A DNA stretch of 52,527 bases from an uncultured Bacteroides sp. (GCF_900547205.1 NZ_URFY01000034.1:1-52527); one strand, 5' to 3'. Positions 42,195-50,741 are shown, numbered from the stretch's first letter. A program made the numbers and translations. Notes: generated by a model from the letters alone, not told the origin.

Positions 42195-43331
42195 TTAATC
42201 TTTGTTTTGGCCATAAACAGCCTTTTTGGTTCTAAGATAATTGCGGTAGTTGAGAAATCCGGCTTTAGCATAGAGCTTATTGGCTGATTTCCCCTGGTTG
42301 CTGGGCAAAGACAGCAGCCGTTCGAGTTCACGAAGTCGTAGCCGGTTGATATATTCGTTGAATCCGCAACCATAGGTCGTATTGATGAAATTGGACAGAT
42401 AGTTGCGGTTGATGCCTAACGCTTCAGCTAGTTCGGTGAGCCGTAGTTGCGGTCTCAGATACATTTTCTTCCCTACCACTTCTTTTTCGAAAACTTTGCG
42501 GGTCAGTAGTATATGTTCCACCTCCACGGTGTTTCCTACTTGTTTCCATTGCAGACACTTGTGGTATTTCACACTGATTCCTTTCTTTGTAATTTGCTTG
42601 TGTGATGGAGTTTTGATCGGTATGGGTGCGATACTTAACGGCAGAAGAAGCAATGACTTGTGGTTGAAAGTGTTGCAACAAAGATAAATAGCCTGTATCC
42701 ATGCAGCGGTAATTGCTATAGACAGAGCCCAAATGGCAGTTTTCAGGCATATTGTAAATAAGAAGGCGCCCGACCAGATAAAAGATAGGCTGCATAGAAA
42801 AATGGAAAGATGAAACCATTTCGTCCATACGGGGGCGTTGATATGTCGGTTGTAACTATTTGTCAGTTTGCGGACGGCAAGTAGTATATATATTCCGGTA
42901 AGAATAAACTGCACTACAGGAATCACCAGTTGCAGACGTACGGTTGATGGCACAATATAATAAAGGGTGCAACAACAGAAACTTGTGAGGAGGGGAAGCA
43001 GATAATGGTTGTTGAAAGAGTTGTTGTCGTTATTATCCTCCACGTCGGTCAATATACAAATGAAACGGTAATAGAGCACCGGAGCCATATAGAGAGCAAA
43101 TACGGTTAGCGGTAAAATGAATATCGTGGTTTCCGGCAATGCCACACCAGTAGACACTCCGCTACCTATAAAGATAAAGGTGATGAAATAGTACATCAAT
43201 ATCTTTTTGACATGCTTTTCACGTATTGTCACACTGTCCTGCATGGAAATTCCTTCTATGATAGCGCCGACTAAAGCCGTGAAAAGTGGTATTAAACTGG
43301 TAAAAAGCAAAATTAGTGTTTTGTCTTCCAT
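42195..43331 (-). CDS. Membrane AraC-family regulator (first of three)
   Basis: The 378-residue protein (ATG at 43331, MEDKTLILLF) has about seven membrane helices and a C-terminal AraC-like domain with HTH LRLTELAEALGINRNYLSNFIN and a variant second half KAGFLNYRNYLRTKK, like the second protein. A TTG at 43358 is in frame but lies inside the -7 box TATCTTTG (43363-43356), so it cannot be the start. First gene of the three-gene regulator operon. Confidence 0.8.
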   Translation of the reverse strand: MEDKTLILLFTSLIPLFTALVGAIIEGISMQDSVTIREKHVKKILMYYFITFIFIGSGVSTGVALPETTIFILPLTVFALYMAPVLYYRFICILTDVEDNNDNNSFNNHYLLPLLTSFCCCTLYYIVPSTVRLQLVIPVVQFILTGIYILLAVRKLTNSYNRHINAPVWTKWFHLSIFLCSLSFIWSGAFLFTICLKTAIWALSIAITAAWIQAIYLCCNTFNHKSLLLLPLSIAPIPIKTPSHKQITKKGISVKYHKCLQWKQVGNTVEVEHILLTRKVFEKEVVGKKMYLRPQLRLTELAEALGINRNYLSNFINTTYGCGFNEYINRLRLRELERLLSLPSNQGKSANKLYAKAGFLNYRNYLRTKKAVYGQNKD

Positions 43332-43355
43332 AAAGAAATGTAAGTGTGTTCTCTG

Positions 43356-43363
43356 CAAAGATA
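43356..43363 (-). promoter_or_regulatory. -7 promoter box of the AraC-trio operon
   Basis: The minus strand reads TATCTTTG, matching TANNTTTG, 24 nt before the ATG at 43331. It sits next to the rplS terminator. Confidence 0.6.
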
Positions 43364-43370
43364 TAATAAA

Positions 43371-43406
43371 AAAGAGGAAATACCTTTTGGCATTTCCTCT
43401 TTTTTA
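43371..43406 (-). terminator. Terminator of rplS
   Basis: AAAGAGGAAAT (43371-43381) and ATTTCCTCTTT (43392-43402) form a perfect 11-bp stem with a 10-nt loop flanked by A and T runs, 22 bp past the rplS stop. It separates rplS from the AraC trio. Confidence 0.8.
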
Positions 43407-43427
43407 TCTCGAATCTTAGAGTTAGTT

Positions 43428-43781
43428 TTAGTTATTAACTCTTTTTTCTTTGATTCTAGCTTTCTTACCGGTAAGAGCACGCAGGTAGTACAATTTAGCG
43501 CGACGAACTTTACCTACCTTGTTCACCTCGATGCTGTCGATAGCCGGTGATTCAATCGGGAAAATTCTTTCTACGCCAATAGTTCCAGACATTTTACGTA
43601 CAGTAAAACGTTTCTTTTCTCCATGACCGGCGATTTTGATAACTACACCACGGTACAACTGTACACGTTCTTTGTTACCCTCGATGATACGATATGCCAC
43701 TGTTACAGTGTCTCCTGCTTTGAAGCTCGGATGCTGTTTTCCGGTAGCAAATGCTTCTTCTGCAATTTTAATTAAATCCAT
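43428..43781 (-). CDS. rplS: 50S ribosomal protein L19
   Basis: L19 sits at the 30S-50S interface of the ribosome. The 117-residue protein shows the family pattern: FKAGDTVTVAYRIIEGNKER, QLYRGVVIKIAGHGEKKRFTVRKMSGTIGVERIFP, and a C-terminal GKVRRAKLYYLRALTGKKARIKE. Length is normal. It is a single-gene unit, divergent from the 5'-nucleotidase pair, with its own promoter and terminator. trmD and rimM, which flank it in many phyla, are absent here. Confidence 0.97.
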   Translation of the reverse strand: MDLIKIAEEAFATGKQHPSFKAGDTVTVAYRIIEGNKERVQLYRGVVIKIAGHGEKKRFTVRKMSGTIGVERIFPIESPAIDSIEVNKVGKVRRAKLYYLRALTGKKARIKEKRVNN

Positions 43782-43865
43782 TGTTGTTATTATTAAATTG
43801 TTTTATCGTTACAACGCAACATACCAAGTATCTCTTCTCTTGACAGCGATTGCGCGAAAGCGGTG

Positions 43866-43897
43866 CAAAGTAACGAATTATTTGCCGGATAGCCAAA
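43866..43897 (-). promoter_or_regulatory. Promoter of rplS
   Basis: On the minus strand TTTG (43897-43894), a 20-nt spacer and TTACTTTG (43873-43866, one mismatch to TANNTTTG) match the Bacteroides promoter layout, 85 nt upstream of the rplS start. Confidence 0.6.
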
Positions 43898-43913
43898 TGT
43901 TTTTGTATATTTG
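43881..43913 (+). promoter_or_regulatory. Promoter of the nucleotidase/GH3 operon
   Basis: TTTG (43881-43884), a 21-nt spacer and TATATTTG (43906-43913, exact TANNTTTG) lie 24 bp before the ATG at 43938. The element interleaves with the divergent rplS promoter. Confidence 0.6.
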
Positions 43914-43937
43914 TGGCTCATATAATATATAACGCAC

Positions 43938-44723
43938 ATGAAACAATTCTATGTTAAGTACCTGATTGCGGCAATGTTGACAGGAGGATTCCTGCTGACT
44001 TCCTGCCGCTCTGCACGAGAGGCTACGGCTCACTACGAATTATCTAAGGTGGAAGGTAGCATGATTACAATTGACTCTACTTGGGATGCCAATCCTGACA
44101 AAAAAGCCATTGAAGTATTAAAGCCCTATAAGGACAAAGTGGATGCGATGATGTATGAAGTTATCGGCACCAGTGAAATGAAAATGGACAAAGGAAAGCC
44201 TGAAAGCCTACTTTCCAACCTTGTAGCCAGTGTTCTGCAACAGGCTGCTGCTCAGCTATTGGGCAAACCTGCCGATATGGGACTGGTAAATATGGGTGGA
44301 CTGCGTAATATTCTGCCTAAAGGTGAAATCACTGTCGGTGAAGCTTTTGAAGTTCTTCCTTTTGAAAATTCGCTTTGTATACTCACCATGAAAGGCTCTG
44401 ATATGAAACAGCTTTTTAAAGCGATTGCTTCCTTAAATGGGGAAGGGGTCAGCGGCATTCACCTGGATATCACCAAAACAGGCAAGCTGCTCAATGCCAC
44501 AATAGGAGGTAAGCCCGTGGAAGATAACCAGCTTTATACGGTAGCTACCATCGACTATCTGGCAGATGGAAACGGACGAATGGACGCATTTCTGCAAGCT
44601 GAGAAGAGGGAATGCCCGGAGGGAGCTACTTTGCGCGGATTGTTTATTGACTACATCCGCAAGCAAACCGCCGAAGGCAAAGTTATAACATCCCAACTGG
44701 ATGGACGTATTACCATAAAATAA
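43938..44723 (+). CDS. Lipoprotein with 5'-nucleotidase C-terminal domain
   Basis: The 261-residue protein has a lipobox (GGFLLTSC, Cys about 23) and the substrate-binding C-terminal domain of UshA-type 5'-nucleotidases: ESLLSNLVASVL, MGLVNMGGLRNILPKGEITVGEAFEVLPFENSL in normal order and YTVATIDYLADGNGRM. It has no metal-binding catalytic domain. That domain is encoded by the next gene 19 bp downstream, so the enzyme appears split, with domains in the reverse of the usual order. They probably act together in the periplasm on nucleotides or sugar nucleotides. Confidence 0.88.
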   Translation: MKQFYVKYLIAAMLTGGFLLTSCRSAREATAHYELSKVEGSMITIDSTWDANPDKKAIEVLKPYKDKVDAMMYEVIGTSEMKMDKGKPESLLSNLVASVLQQAAAQLLGKPADMGLVNMGGLRNILPKGEITVGEAFEVLPFENSLCILTMKGSDMKQLFKAIASLNGEGVSGIHLDITKTGKLLNATIGGKPVEDNQLYTVATIDYLADGNGRMDAFLQAEKRECPEGATLRGLFIDYIRKQTAEGKVITSQLDGRITIK

Positions 44724-44742
44724 AAAACGAGAATTTAAAAAG

Positions 44743-45579
44743 ATGAATATGAAAAGGTTTCAGATATCATTCCTGCTGTGTCTTGCGTTGAGTTTCGCAT
44801 TCTCTATATACGCACAGGATACCCAAGAACTTATAATTTTGCAGACTAGCGATGTGCATAGCCGTGTCGAACCGATCAACCAGAAAGGCGACCGTAATTT
44901 CAATGAAGGCGGTTTCGTCCGCCGGGCTGCTTTCCTCGATCAGTTCCGCAAGGAGCACAAGAACGTGTTGTTGTTCGATTGCGGGGATATCTCGCAAGGA
45001 ACTCCTTATTATAATATGTTCAGGGGGGAAGTGGAAGTCAAGTTGATGAACGTAATGAAGTACGATGCCATGACTATCGGCAATCATGAGTTTGACTTCG
45101 ACGTAGACAATATGGAGCGTATTTTCAAGATGGCGGACTTTCCGGTGGTTTGTGCCAATTATAATCTGGACTCTACGGTCTTGAAAGATGTAGTAAAACC
45201 ATATGTCATTCTTGAAAGATTCGGCTTGAAAATCGGTGTATTCGGCTTGGGAGCTAAACCGGAAGGATTGATTCAGGCGAATAAGTGCGAAGGCGTTGTC
45301 TATGAAGATCCTATCCGTGTATCGAACGAAGTGGCTGCCGAACTGAAAGAAAAAGGATGCGACTTGGTGGTATGCCTTTCTCACTTGGGCATTCAGATGG
45401 ATAGAGGACTGGTGGCGAAGACGCGCAATATCGATGTGATTCTGGGCGGACATTCGCACACCTTTATGAAAGGTCCGCAAAACTATCAGAATTTGGACGG
45501 AAAAGAAGTACCCGTCATGCACACCGGAAAAAGCGGTGTTCGTGTAGGCCGTCTCGACTTGACTGTGAAACGTAAATAA
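44743..45579 (+). CDS. Exported metallophosphatase domain of a split 5'-nucleotidase
   Basis: The 278-residue protein has a signal peptide (MNMKRFQISFLLCLALSFAFSIYA split by a short N-region) and the calcineurin-like N-terminal domain of 5'-nucleotidases: LQTSDVHSRVEP, LFDCGDISQGTPYYN, TIGNHEFDFD, VCLSHLGIQMD and GGHSHTFM supply the metal ligands. It ends where the C-terminal domain would begin. It pairs with the preceding gene. MKRFQIS at the third codon is an alternative start. Confidence 0.9.
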   Translation: MNMKRFQISFLLCLALSFAFSIYAQDTQELIILQTSDVHSRVEPINQKGDRNFNEGGFVRRAAFLDQFRKEHKNVLLFDCGDISQGTPYYNMFRGEVEVKLMNVMKYDAMTIGNHEFDFDVDNMERIFKMADFPVVCANYNLDSTVLKDVVKPYVILERFGLKIGVFGLGAKPEGLIQANKCEGVVYEDPIRVSNEVAAELKEKGCDLVVCLSHLGIQMDRGLVAKTRNIDVILGGHSHTFMKGPQNYQNLDGKEVPVMHTGKSGVRVGRLDLTVKRK

Positions 45580-45585
45580 TTATAG

Positions 45586-48500
45586 ATGAAAATAATTCCC
45601 TCCTTCTTTGCTGTTTTACTCCTGAATTTAGCTGTGCCTATGTCGGGCTCAGCTCAAAATGCTGTGTCTGCCGAGCCTTTGATGTTGTATAAAGCCCATC
45701 AGGATGCCCATTGCCAACAATGGGTGGACTCGATAATGGCGAAACTGTCTCTAAAAGAAAAAGTAGGCCAGCTATTTATCCATACCATAGCACCAATAGA
45801 TACCAAACAAAATCTGGAAGTGCTGCGTGATGCTGTCGATACTTATAAGGTAGGCGGACTTCTCTTTTCCGGTGGTAGGATGGAGACGCAGATTGAGCTG
45901 ACCAATCGGGCGCAGAAACAAGCCAAAGTTCCCCTTATGATGACCTTCGACGGTGAATGGGGATTGGCTATGCGTCTGCGTGGCACTCCTACTTTTCCGA
46001 GAAACATGGTGTTAGGATGCATTCAGGACAATCGGTTGATTTACGAATACGGTCGTGAAGTAGCCCGTCAGTGCTGGCATATAGGTGTGCAAGTCAATTT
46101 TGCTCCGGTGGCGGATGTGAATATTAACCCGAAGAATCCTGTAATCAATACACGTTCTTTCGGAGAAGACCCTAAGCAGGTTGCCGCCAAAGTAATCGCT
46201 TATGCCACCGGGTTGGAAGGAGGAGGGGTGCTGTCCGTGAGCAAGCATTTCCCCGGACATGGAGATACGGATGTCGATTCGCACAAAGCGCTTCCGTTGC
46301 TTCCGTTCACTCGTGAGCGGTTGGATAGTGTAGAGCTTTATCCTTTCAAAAAGGCGATACGCGCAGGAGTGAGCGGAATGATGGTGGGACATCTGCAAGT
46401 TCCTGTCATCGAGCCGAAGAGCGGACTTCCGTCTTCCTTATCGCGAAAGGTGGTGACTGATTTGCTGAAGGACGAACTGGGCTTCAAAGGGTTGATTTTC
46501 ACAGATGCGCTTGCCATGCAAGGAGTCGCTGGAAACGGGAATGTCAGTTTGCAAGCATTGAAAGCAGGAAATGACATGGTGCTTGCTCCCCGCAATCTGA
46601 AAGCTGAAATTTCCGCCGTGCTTGCAGCTATTGAAAAAGGTGAGATTTCTAAGGAAGATATAGAAAGTAAATGCCGCAAGGTGTTAACTTATAAATATGC
46701 ATTGGGGCTCAGCCAAAAGCCGCATATACGTCTGTCTGGACTGGAACAACGAATCGACAGCCCGCAGACTCGTGACTTGCTCCGTCGATTGAATCTGGCG
46801 GCAATTACCGTATTGAGCAATAAAAATAATGTGCTGCCTATGCACGCTGGCATAGAGCAGAAAATAGCATTGCTCGAAGTAGGCAAACCGGGAGAAACGG
46901 ATACATTGGCAGGACGGCTGTCCGGATATACATCGCTGAAACGTTTCCGCCTGCGTCCCAATCAGACGGAAGCGGAGAACCGGAAGATACGCGATTCATT
47001 GTCAGCCTACAGTCGTATCATTGTCGCCATTAGCGAACCGAAATTGGCTCCTTATCAGTCATTCTTTACCAAATTCGCACCCGAAAGTCCGGTTATTTAT
47101 CTCTTCTTTACTCCCGGCAAGAGTCTGTTGCAGATACAGCGTGCAGTTGGCAATGCTTCGTCGGTAGTGTTGGGGCATAGTGATGGTACTGATGTGCAGC
47201 GTCAGGTAGCCGACGTCTTGTTTGCCAAAGCCACTGCCGACGGCAGACTATCAGCAAGTCTCGGAGCACTGTTCCGCACAGGTGCGGGAGTAACCATCAG
47301 CCCGGAAACGCCTTTGCATTATGTTCCCGAAGAATATGGACTTTCGTCTGTACTGCTGAGGCGCATTGATTCTATTGCTCTGGATGGCATTAAGCAAGGG
47401 GCTTACCCCGGTTGCCAGGTAGTAGTGATGAAGAATGGGCATATAATGGTGGACAAAGCTTTCGGTACTCGTGCCGGAAAAGGTAGTGCGCCTGTTGAAC
47501 CGGCGAGTATCTATGACCTTGCCTCTCTCACCAAATCGACAGCCACCTTGCTTGCCGTAATGAAACTCTATGATAAGGGACGCTTTAACCTGACGGATAA
47601 AATCTCGGAATATCTCACCTTCCTTCAATCTACTGATAAGAAAAATATTACGATTCAGGACATTCTGTATCATCAGTCCGGTTTGCCGTCGTGGCTTCCT
47701 TTCTATCAGGAAGTCATCGATAAGGAAAGTTATCCGGGCCGTCTGTTCAGCAGTCGCAGAGACGCGCAGCATACGGTGCAGATAGGAACTAGTACGTGGG
47801 CAAATCCTCGATTCAAGTTTAAAAAGGAATATATATCCCCTGTCAACACCGGCGACTATACGATTCAGATTTGTGATAGCCTTTGGCTGAACCGTTCCTT
47901 TCAGAAGGTGATAGAACAAAAAATAGCAGAAGCACCGCTGGGTCAGAAACGCTATGTCTACAGTGATATCGGATTTATCCTGTTAGGCAAACTAGTGGAG
48001 CAACTGGCCGGAATGCCGATAGAAACTTACGTGCAACGTGAATTTTATGAACCGATGGGGTTGGAGCGCACAGGCTACTTGCCTTTACGCCGTTTTGACA
48101 AATTGGAGATTGTTCCTTCTAACAAAGACCGTTTTTTGCGGAAAGCAACCTTGCAGGGGTTTGTGCACGATGAGGCTTCCGCGTTCTGTGGTAGCACAGC
48201 CGGAAATGCCGGACTCTTCTCTACTGCCGCAGAAGTGGCCCGTATTTATCAAATGTTACTGAATGGAGGCGAAATAGACGGTGAGCGCTATCTGAGTAAA
48301 GAAACCTGCCAACTGTTTACTACCGGACTTTCGAAGATGAGCCGGCGGGGAATGGGTTTCGACCGACCGGATACGAAGAATCCCAATAAAGGCAACTGCG
48401 CTCCGTGTGTTCCTGCCGAAGTATACGGTCATACCGGATTCACAGGCACGTGCGTATGGGTAGATCCCGTCAACGAATTGGTATATGTATTCCTAAGTAA

Positions 48501-48594
48501 CCGTATCTATCCGGATGTGACGAATCGCAAACTGAGCAAATTGGATATTCGCGAACGGATACAAGAAGCAATCTACAGAGCAATGATTAAATAA
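45586..48594 (+). CDS. GH3 beta-N-acetylhexosaminidase fused to a class C beta-lactamase-like domain
   Basis: The 1002-residue exported protein has a GH3 domain (about 35-375) with the NagZ-type loop KHFPGHGDTDVDSHKALPLL (from about 220), whose His/Asp act as general acid/base. A GH3 C-terminal domain follows (about 400-570). Then comes a serine-hydrolase domain (about 580-1000) with SxxK in ASLTKS (about 647-650), YSD near 792 and HTG near 949. The fusion suggests attack on both glycan and peptide or ester bonds of cell-wall material. It starts 6 bp after the phosphatase gene. Substrate is inferred. Confidence 0.9.
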   Translation: MKIIPSFFAVLLLNLAVPMSGSAQNAVSAEPLMLYKAHQDAHCQQWVDSIMAKLSLKEKVGQLFIHTIAPIDTKQNLEVLRDAVDTYKVGGLLFSGGRMETQIELTNRAQKQAKVPLMMTFDGEWGLAMRLRGTPTFPRNMVLGCIQDNRLIYEYGREVARQCWHIGVQVNFAPVADVNINPKNPVINTRSFGEDPKQVAAKVIAYATGLEGGGVLSVSKHFPGHGDTDVDSHKALPLLPFTRERLDSVELYPFKKAIRAGVSGMMVGHLQVPVIEPKSGLPSSLSRKVVTDLLKDELGFKGLIFTDALAMQGVAGNGNVSLQALKAGNDMVLAPRNLKAEISAVLAAIEKGEISKEDIESKCRKVLTYKYALGLSQKPHIRLSGLEQRIDSPQTRDLLRRLNLAAITVLSNKNNVLPMHAGIEQKIALLEVGKPGETDTLAGRLSGYTSLKRFRLRPNQTEAENRKIRDSLSAYSRIIVAISEPKLAPYQSFFTKFAPESPVIYLFFTPGKSLLQIQRAVGNASSVVLGHSDGTDVQRQVADVLFAKATADGRLSASLGALFRTGAGVTISPETPLHYVPEEYGLSSVLLRRIDSIALDGIKQGAYPGCQVVVMKNGHIMVDKAFGTRAGKGSAPVEPASIYDLASLTKSTATLLAVMKLYDKGRFNLTDKISEYLTFLQSTDKKNITIQDILYHQSGLPSWLPFYQEVIDKESYPGRLFSSRRDAQHTVQIGTSTWANPRFKFKKEYISPVNTGDYTIQICDSLWLNRSFQKVIEQKIAEAPLGQKRYVYSDIGFILLGKLVEQLAGMPIETYVQREFYEPMGLERTGYLPLRRFDKLEIVPSNKDRFLRKATLQGFVHDEASAFCGSTAGNAGLFSTAAEVARIYQMLLNGGEIDGERYLSKETCQLFTTGLSKMSRRGMGFDRPDTKNPNKGNCAPCVPAEVYGHTGFTGTCVWVDPVNELVYVFLSNRIYPDVTNRKLSKLDIRERIQEAIYRAMIK

Positions 48595-48597
48595 AAA

Positions 48598-48678
48598 TAG
48601 GCACGGATTGCATAGACGACACGGCAATTAATCAACTCTGATTAGTAAAAACCGTGAAATCTGTGTAATCCGTGCCTA
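48598..48678. repeat. Inverted repeat between the GH3 fusion and the outer-membrane protein
   Basis: TAGGCACGGATT (48598-48609) and AATCCGTGCCTA (48667-48678) are perfect 12-bp complements 57 nt apart, between two convergent genes. Inner short pairs (CACGG/CCGTG) could extend the fold. It may be a bidirectional terminator or an intergenic repeat; CTGTGTAATCCGTGCC-type sequence is familiar from Bacteroides spacers. Confidence 0.6.
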
Positions 48679-48692
48679 AATTATATTCTATA

Positions 48693-49319
48693 TTAGAACG
48701 ACAGACCCAACCTGAATCCGAAGTTATTCAATCCGTCTACACTATAATGCAGTACATCCGCTTTGTTGGTACCATAACTATAGTACAGAGAGAAGTGCAA
48801 GCCCGGTCCGTAAACCCATGGGAAGATGTTGATACCCACTTCAGGAGAAACGTAGAATCCCCAAGTGTTTTCTCTTGCTTCCAGCATATTGAAGTCAGAT
48901 CGTACTTTCGCATATTCCGCACCTAGTTTGGCACTGACGTAAGGCTGAAAAGCTCCGCCGCGATTCCATTGATAACGTCCGGCAGCACCGAAAGGCAACT
49001 GAAAAACAGTATGTTGCTGATCGGTAGTGATGTCACCAGCACCCAATTTAAATGTCTGGCGACCTACATATTCGTGGTTGCTGTGGTAGTTCATGAAAAG
49101 ACCTACACCAATGTTCGGAGTCACGAAGTAACCACCTTCAAAGTTCATACCCCAACCGCTGGCTTTGTCAGCGAAGTTATTGCTCAACGGAGCGTTGAAT
49201 TGCCAGTCGATGTTAGCATATCCATTGTCCGATAGCTGTGCCTTAGCCGGCATGGCGAAGGCGATGGCAATAGCCGCCAAGGCTACCACCTTGAAATATA
49301 TATTCTTTCTCGTTTTCAT
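48693..49319 (-). CDS. Outer-membrane beta-barrel protein
   Basis: The 208-residue protein has a signal peptide (about 1-27, ending MPAKA) and the alternating pattern of an eight-stranded barrel: SGWGMNFEGGYFVTPNIGVG, FQLPFGAAGRYQWNRGGAFQPYVSAKLGAEY in normal order, and a C-terminal strand NNFGFRLGLSF. It resembles OmpW/OmpX-like small barrels; function unknown. It follows a DUF4136 lipoprotein gene by 15 bp on the same strand, so the pair is probably co-transcribed. Confidence 0.82.
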   Translation of the reverse strand: MKTRKNIYFKVVALAAIAIAFAMPAKAQLSDNGYANIDWQFNAPLSNNFADKASGWGMNFEGGYFVTPNIGVGLFMNYHSNHEYVGRQTFKLGAGDITTDQQHTVFQLPFGAAGRYQWNRGGAFQPYVSAKLGAEYAKVRSDFNMLEARENTWGFYVSPEVGINIFPWVYGPGLHFSLYYSYGTNKADVLHYSVDGLNNFGFRLGLSF

Positions 49320-49334
49320 AACAGTTCAAGTTAT

Positions 49335-49970
49335 TTATTTGTTAGTAAGATAGGGTGACTGGGCGAATGACTGGTTAACAGCTTCTACTGCAAGAGTGCG
49401 GTTGATAACCTTTGAGCCTGTTTCGTATCCGGTCAGATAACTGGTCCAAATAACGGGCAGTTTTTTTGTTTCGCCTTGCTCAGCATCGAGGTTCACTATT
49501 TCTGTCAGGAAGGAGTTGGTGCTATAGCTATAAGTGATAGGATAGGGGTAGTACCATCCGCCTCCCCAGTTACCTCCCCAATAGTTCGGTCCCCAGTAGC
49601 CGGGATATCCCCACCACCATTCGGGCTGGTTGTAAGTGGTGAAATAATAAGTACTTGCGATGTAGCTTACTTGAATACCGAGGTCGGCGCTTTCTTTATC
49701 AGGAGCCGGAGTATAACCTCTTGCTTCCATGTTTTCTGTGTAAGCTGCCAGAATTTGTTGAGCACCTTCGCCTTCGAGATATTCAGGTTCCTTGCTATCG
49801 TTGATTACCAGAATCTGGTCTGCCAGATAGAATGTAGGAACTTTGAAGTCGGCTTGCTTGTCGTAGTTAGTATACACCAGATATTTGTCATCCAGCTTAC
49901 CCATGTCCGGGTCTTTTTCGCATGATGCGAATGCAAAGACCGCCAATAAAATAGGAATTAATTTTTTCAT
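49335..49970 (-). CDS. DUF4136-domain lipoprotein
   Basis: The 211-residue protein has a lipobox (FAFASC, Cys about 17), an early YTNYDKQADFKVPTFYLAD typical of DUF4136, GYTPAPDKESADLGIQVSY and a Trp/Tyr/Gly/Pro-rich insert (about 115-145). The C-terminal part (VIWTSYLTGYETGSKVINRT) fits the family. Function is unknown; it is an envelope lipoprotein. It is followed 15 bp later by the small barrel gene. Confidence 0.85.
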   Translation of the reverse strand: MKKLIPILLAVFAFASCEKDPDMGKLDDKYLVYTNYDKQADFKVPTFYLADQILVINDSKEPEYLEGEGAQQILAAYTENMEARGYTPAPDKESADLGIQVSYIASTYYFTTYNQPEWWWGYPGYWGPNYWGGNWGGGWYYPYPITYSYSTNSFLTEIVNLDAEQGETKKLPVIWTSYLTGYETGSKVINRTLAVEAVNQSFAQSPYLTNK

Positions 49971-50120
49971 ATCTTCTATAATGTTTAGGTTATATAAAAA
50001 TCTTGCCTAGGTACCTTAGGCTTTTGATACAAACAACAAGAATGCAAACAAAAGGTTCAACGGAAAAATAATTTAGCCTGAAAATTAACACATCTCTTAC
50101 AATAGATCCGGCAATAAGAA

Positions 50121-50175
50121 AGGGTGTGTCGATATCTTATCAGCCATTATTGGCATCAGACATTCGATACACCCT
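50121..50175 (-). terminator. Possible terminator of the marR-like gene
   Basis: AGGGTGTGTCGA (50121-50132) and TCGATACACCCT (50164-50175) pair over 12 bp with one mismatch around a 31-nt loop, 40 bp downstream of the marR-like stop. There is no strong T tract, so the call is tentative. Confidence 0.4.
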
Positions 50176-50214
50176 CTACATTGTTTACAAAGGACTGTTT
50201 TAAAGTGCCGTTTA

Positions 50215-50565
50215 TTAAAACAGCGGCTTGAGCAAATCCGGTATTTCCACCTTATGCAGTTCCAGCTCATTGACTCGCTTTTTGCCATTGGGCGACAGAT
50301 GGAAGTGCATTTGCCGCCTGTCCTCGCTTCCGAGTGTCCGCACGATAAGTCCTTTTTCTTCCAGTATTCGGAGCATTTTCGATGTATGGGATGGACTTAG
50401 GTCGGTGCGTTTCGACAGGTTGGTAGCCGTCATTTTCTCTGTGGCTTCCTTGAGGGTACACAATATCATTGCTTCGTTCAACGTTATGTGATACACTTTT
50501 TCAAATGCAGCTTCAAAGTCAGTCATGGCTCTGAATAAATCTCGCATTGCACATATTGTTTTCAT
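50215..50565 (-). CDS. MarR-family transcriptional regulator
   Basis: The 116-residue protein is a compact MarR winged helix: LNEAMILCTLKEATEKMTATNLSKRTDLSPSHTSKMLRILEEKGLIVR in normal order contains the recognition helix, and SEDRRQMHFHLSPNGKK is the wing. Ligand and targets are unknown. Its ATG overlaps the stop of a damaged upstream frame (ATGA at 50565-50562), so it was translationally coupled to a gene that is now broken. It may now depend on another promoter. Confidence 0.85.
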   Translation of the reverse strand: MKTICAMRDLFRAMTDFEAAFEKVYHITLNEAMILCTLKEATEKMTATNLSKRTDLSPSHTSKMLRILEEKGLIVRTLGSEDRRQMHFHLSPNGKKRVNELELHKVEIPDLLKPLF

Positions 50566-50741
50566 ATCTTATCTGAATATTTTTTATTAGTACTTTGTTC
50601 TTTACGCATCATCCGCATCATCTTTCCGCCTATTCCTCCCATGCTCATCTTCTGCGAACTTGAAGGTAGCATCATGCCGAACATTTTACCGAAAATGTCT
50701 TTATCCGTTTTCGGTTTATGCAGCTTCTTTACAAGTAACAA
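50562..50741 (-). pseudogene. C-terminal fragment of an unidentified gene coupled to the marR-like gene
   Basis: A frame open from about 50768 to a TGA at 50564-50562 encodes LLVKKLHKPKTDKDIFGKMF followed by a Met/Ser/Gly-rich end (MMLPSSSQKMSMGGIGGKMM, then RKEQSTNKKYSDKI). There is no ATG for the first part; a TTG at 50741 is the earliest start. Overlap of its stop with the marR ATG indicates that it is a real coding end. The 5' part is missing, and an insertion sequence begins about 130 bp upstream. Family not recognised. Confidence 0.45.

Noticed and set aside
43332..43358. TTG start for the first membrane AraC gene
   Set aside because: The TTG is inside the -7 box TATCTTTG; the ATG at 43331 begins directly at the first hydrophobic segment.
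44767..45522. 251-residue minus-strand open frame
   Set aside because: It lies fully inside the well-supported metallophosphatase gene, has no domain match and no promoter.
47251..47919. 222-residue minus-strand open frame
   Set aside because: Antisense shadow of the beta-lactamase-like domain; composition is not protein-like.
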